DNA from: Corynebacterium matruchotii
GTDB taxonomy: Bacteria > Actinomycetota > Actinomycetes > Mycobacteriales > Mycobacteriaceae
DNA length: 64,000 nucleotides
Direction: 5' to 3'
Assembly: GCF_011612265.2 (NCBI RefSeq)
Contig: NZ_CP050134.2
Location: forward strand, 2,232,001-2,296,000
The notes below the pieces were generated by a model. It ran no database searches. It saw only the letters and a list, made by a program, of their open reading frames with translations, and had not been told where the DNA came from. The number at the start of each line of letters is the position of its first letter. The stretch's first letter is position 1. Position numbers and translations under genes: made by a program. Below are positions 63,509 to 64,000 of the stretch, piece by piece.

Positions 63509-64000
63509 ATGAGACGATCATCCGTGATGTCGGTGGTTGCTGTGGTGGCGGCCACCGGCCTCCTGCTCGGCGGTTGCACCTCGGATAAGAAAAACGCCAA
63601 TTCCGGACCGGCGGCAACGGTAGAGATCAAACCCACCGGCGACTATAACCCGCTGGAGCGCGACCAAATCAAGGATGGTGGCGAGCTGACGCTGCCGATT
63701 CTGGAGGTTCCCGAGCAATCTAATTCGCTGCACGGTAACGCCATCGTGGATGGCACCACCCTGTGGCGGTGGTATAACCCGCAAATGACGCTCGCCGACG
63801 GCGACGGCACGTGGCACCCCAACCCGGCGTACCTCACCAATGTGAACGCCGAGGAGGTGGATGGGAAAACCGTGGTCACCTACGACATCAACCCGGACGC
63901 GGTGTTTAACGATGGCACCCCCATCGACTGGCGGGTTTTTGAAACCATGTGGAAATTCAATAATGCGGAAAACCCGGATGTGGTGGCGAATTCCACGGAC
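63509..64000 (+). CDS. Peptide-binding lipoprotein (SBP family 5), tandem copy 3, cut by window end
   Basis: The first 164 codons of a third paralogue; the rest lies beyond 64000. AAAGGAG precedes the ATG; lipobox LLGGC. Shares TVEIKPTGDYNPLERDQIKD and DINPDAVFNDGTPIDWRVFE with copies 1 and 2. It is the most different of the three in its first 40 residues. Confidence 0.9.
   Translation, partial: MRRSSVMSVVAVVAATGLLLGGCTSDKKNANSGPAATVEIKPTGDYNPLERDQIKDGGELTLPILEVPEQSNSLHGNAIVDGTTLWRWYNPQMTLADGDGTWHPNPAYLTNVNAEEVDGKTVVTYDINPDAVFNDGTPIDWRVFETMWKFNNAENPDVVANSTD

Overview
The window looks like a chromosomal segment from a Corynebacterium (mycolic-acid actinobacterium). The ribosomal proteins, the very close match of the sucrose PTS enzyme to C. 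glutamicum PtsS, the fused OppDF ATPase and the many secreted proteins with one C-terminal membrane anchor all point there. I cannot name the species. I saw no tRNA, rRNA, CRISPR array, insertion sequence or phage gene.

Layout. 1-5204: a truncated HlyD-type efflux adaptor, then the sucrose genes ptsS and scrB. 5301-8233: three tandem paralogous secreted proteins of unknown function. 8403-9652: rplE-rplX-rplN, the start of the spc ribosomal block. 9931-12257: a small acidic protein, a secreted lipocalin, a DUF1304 membrane protein and a phosphoesterase. 12411-24181: a siderophore-type ABC importer (two FecCD permeases and one ATPase) flanked by two copies of a three-gene module: Tat lipoprotein binding protein, long wall-spanning protein, short wall-spanning protein. 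24350-37887: six paralogous secreted or anchored proteins. Three carry YVTN beta-propellers, and five share a C-terminal tail of the type IPxxWxPxQxRF. Long AT-rich upstream regions separate them and share conserved blocks. 38606-48083: a complete-looking catecholate siderophore operon (entA, isochorismatase, entC, entE, free aryl carrier, fes-like esterase, monomodular entF). 48058-49910: an AAA/DUF4143-type ATPase and a SemiSWEET. 50208-55383: the S10 operon from rpsJ to rpsQ. 55988-64000: an oligopeptide importer (oppB, oppC, fused oppDF) followed by three tandem binding lipoproteins.

How it fits together. The S10 operon and rplN-rplX-rplE, adjacent in many bacteria, are here separated by about 40 kb that is mostly iron-related. 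The NRPS adenylation pocket reads as serine, so the predicted product is an enterobactin-like cyclic tri(2,3-dihydroxybenzoyl-serine), released inside the cell by the Fes-like esterase. The FecCD importer is the obvious candidate for its uptake. The duplicated wall-spanning proteins beside the importer and the propeller family share an immunoglobulin-like module. I infer a surface relay that brings ferric siderophore or another iron source through the mycolate envelope, where no TonB system exists. DtxR-like operators lie before the first propeller-family gene and before the siderophore operon.

Limits. No searches or structure predictions were run. Start sites were chosen by ribosome-binding sites and family alignment from memory. 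The surface-relay idea is inference.
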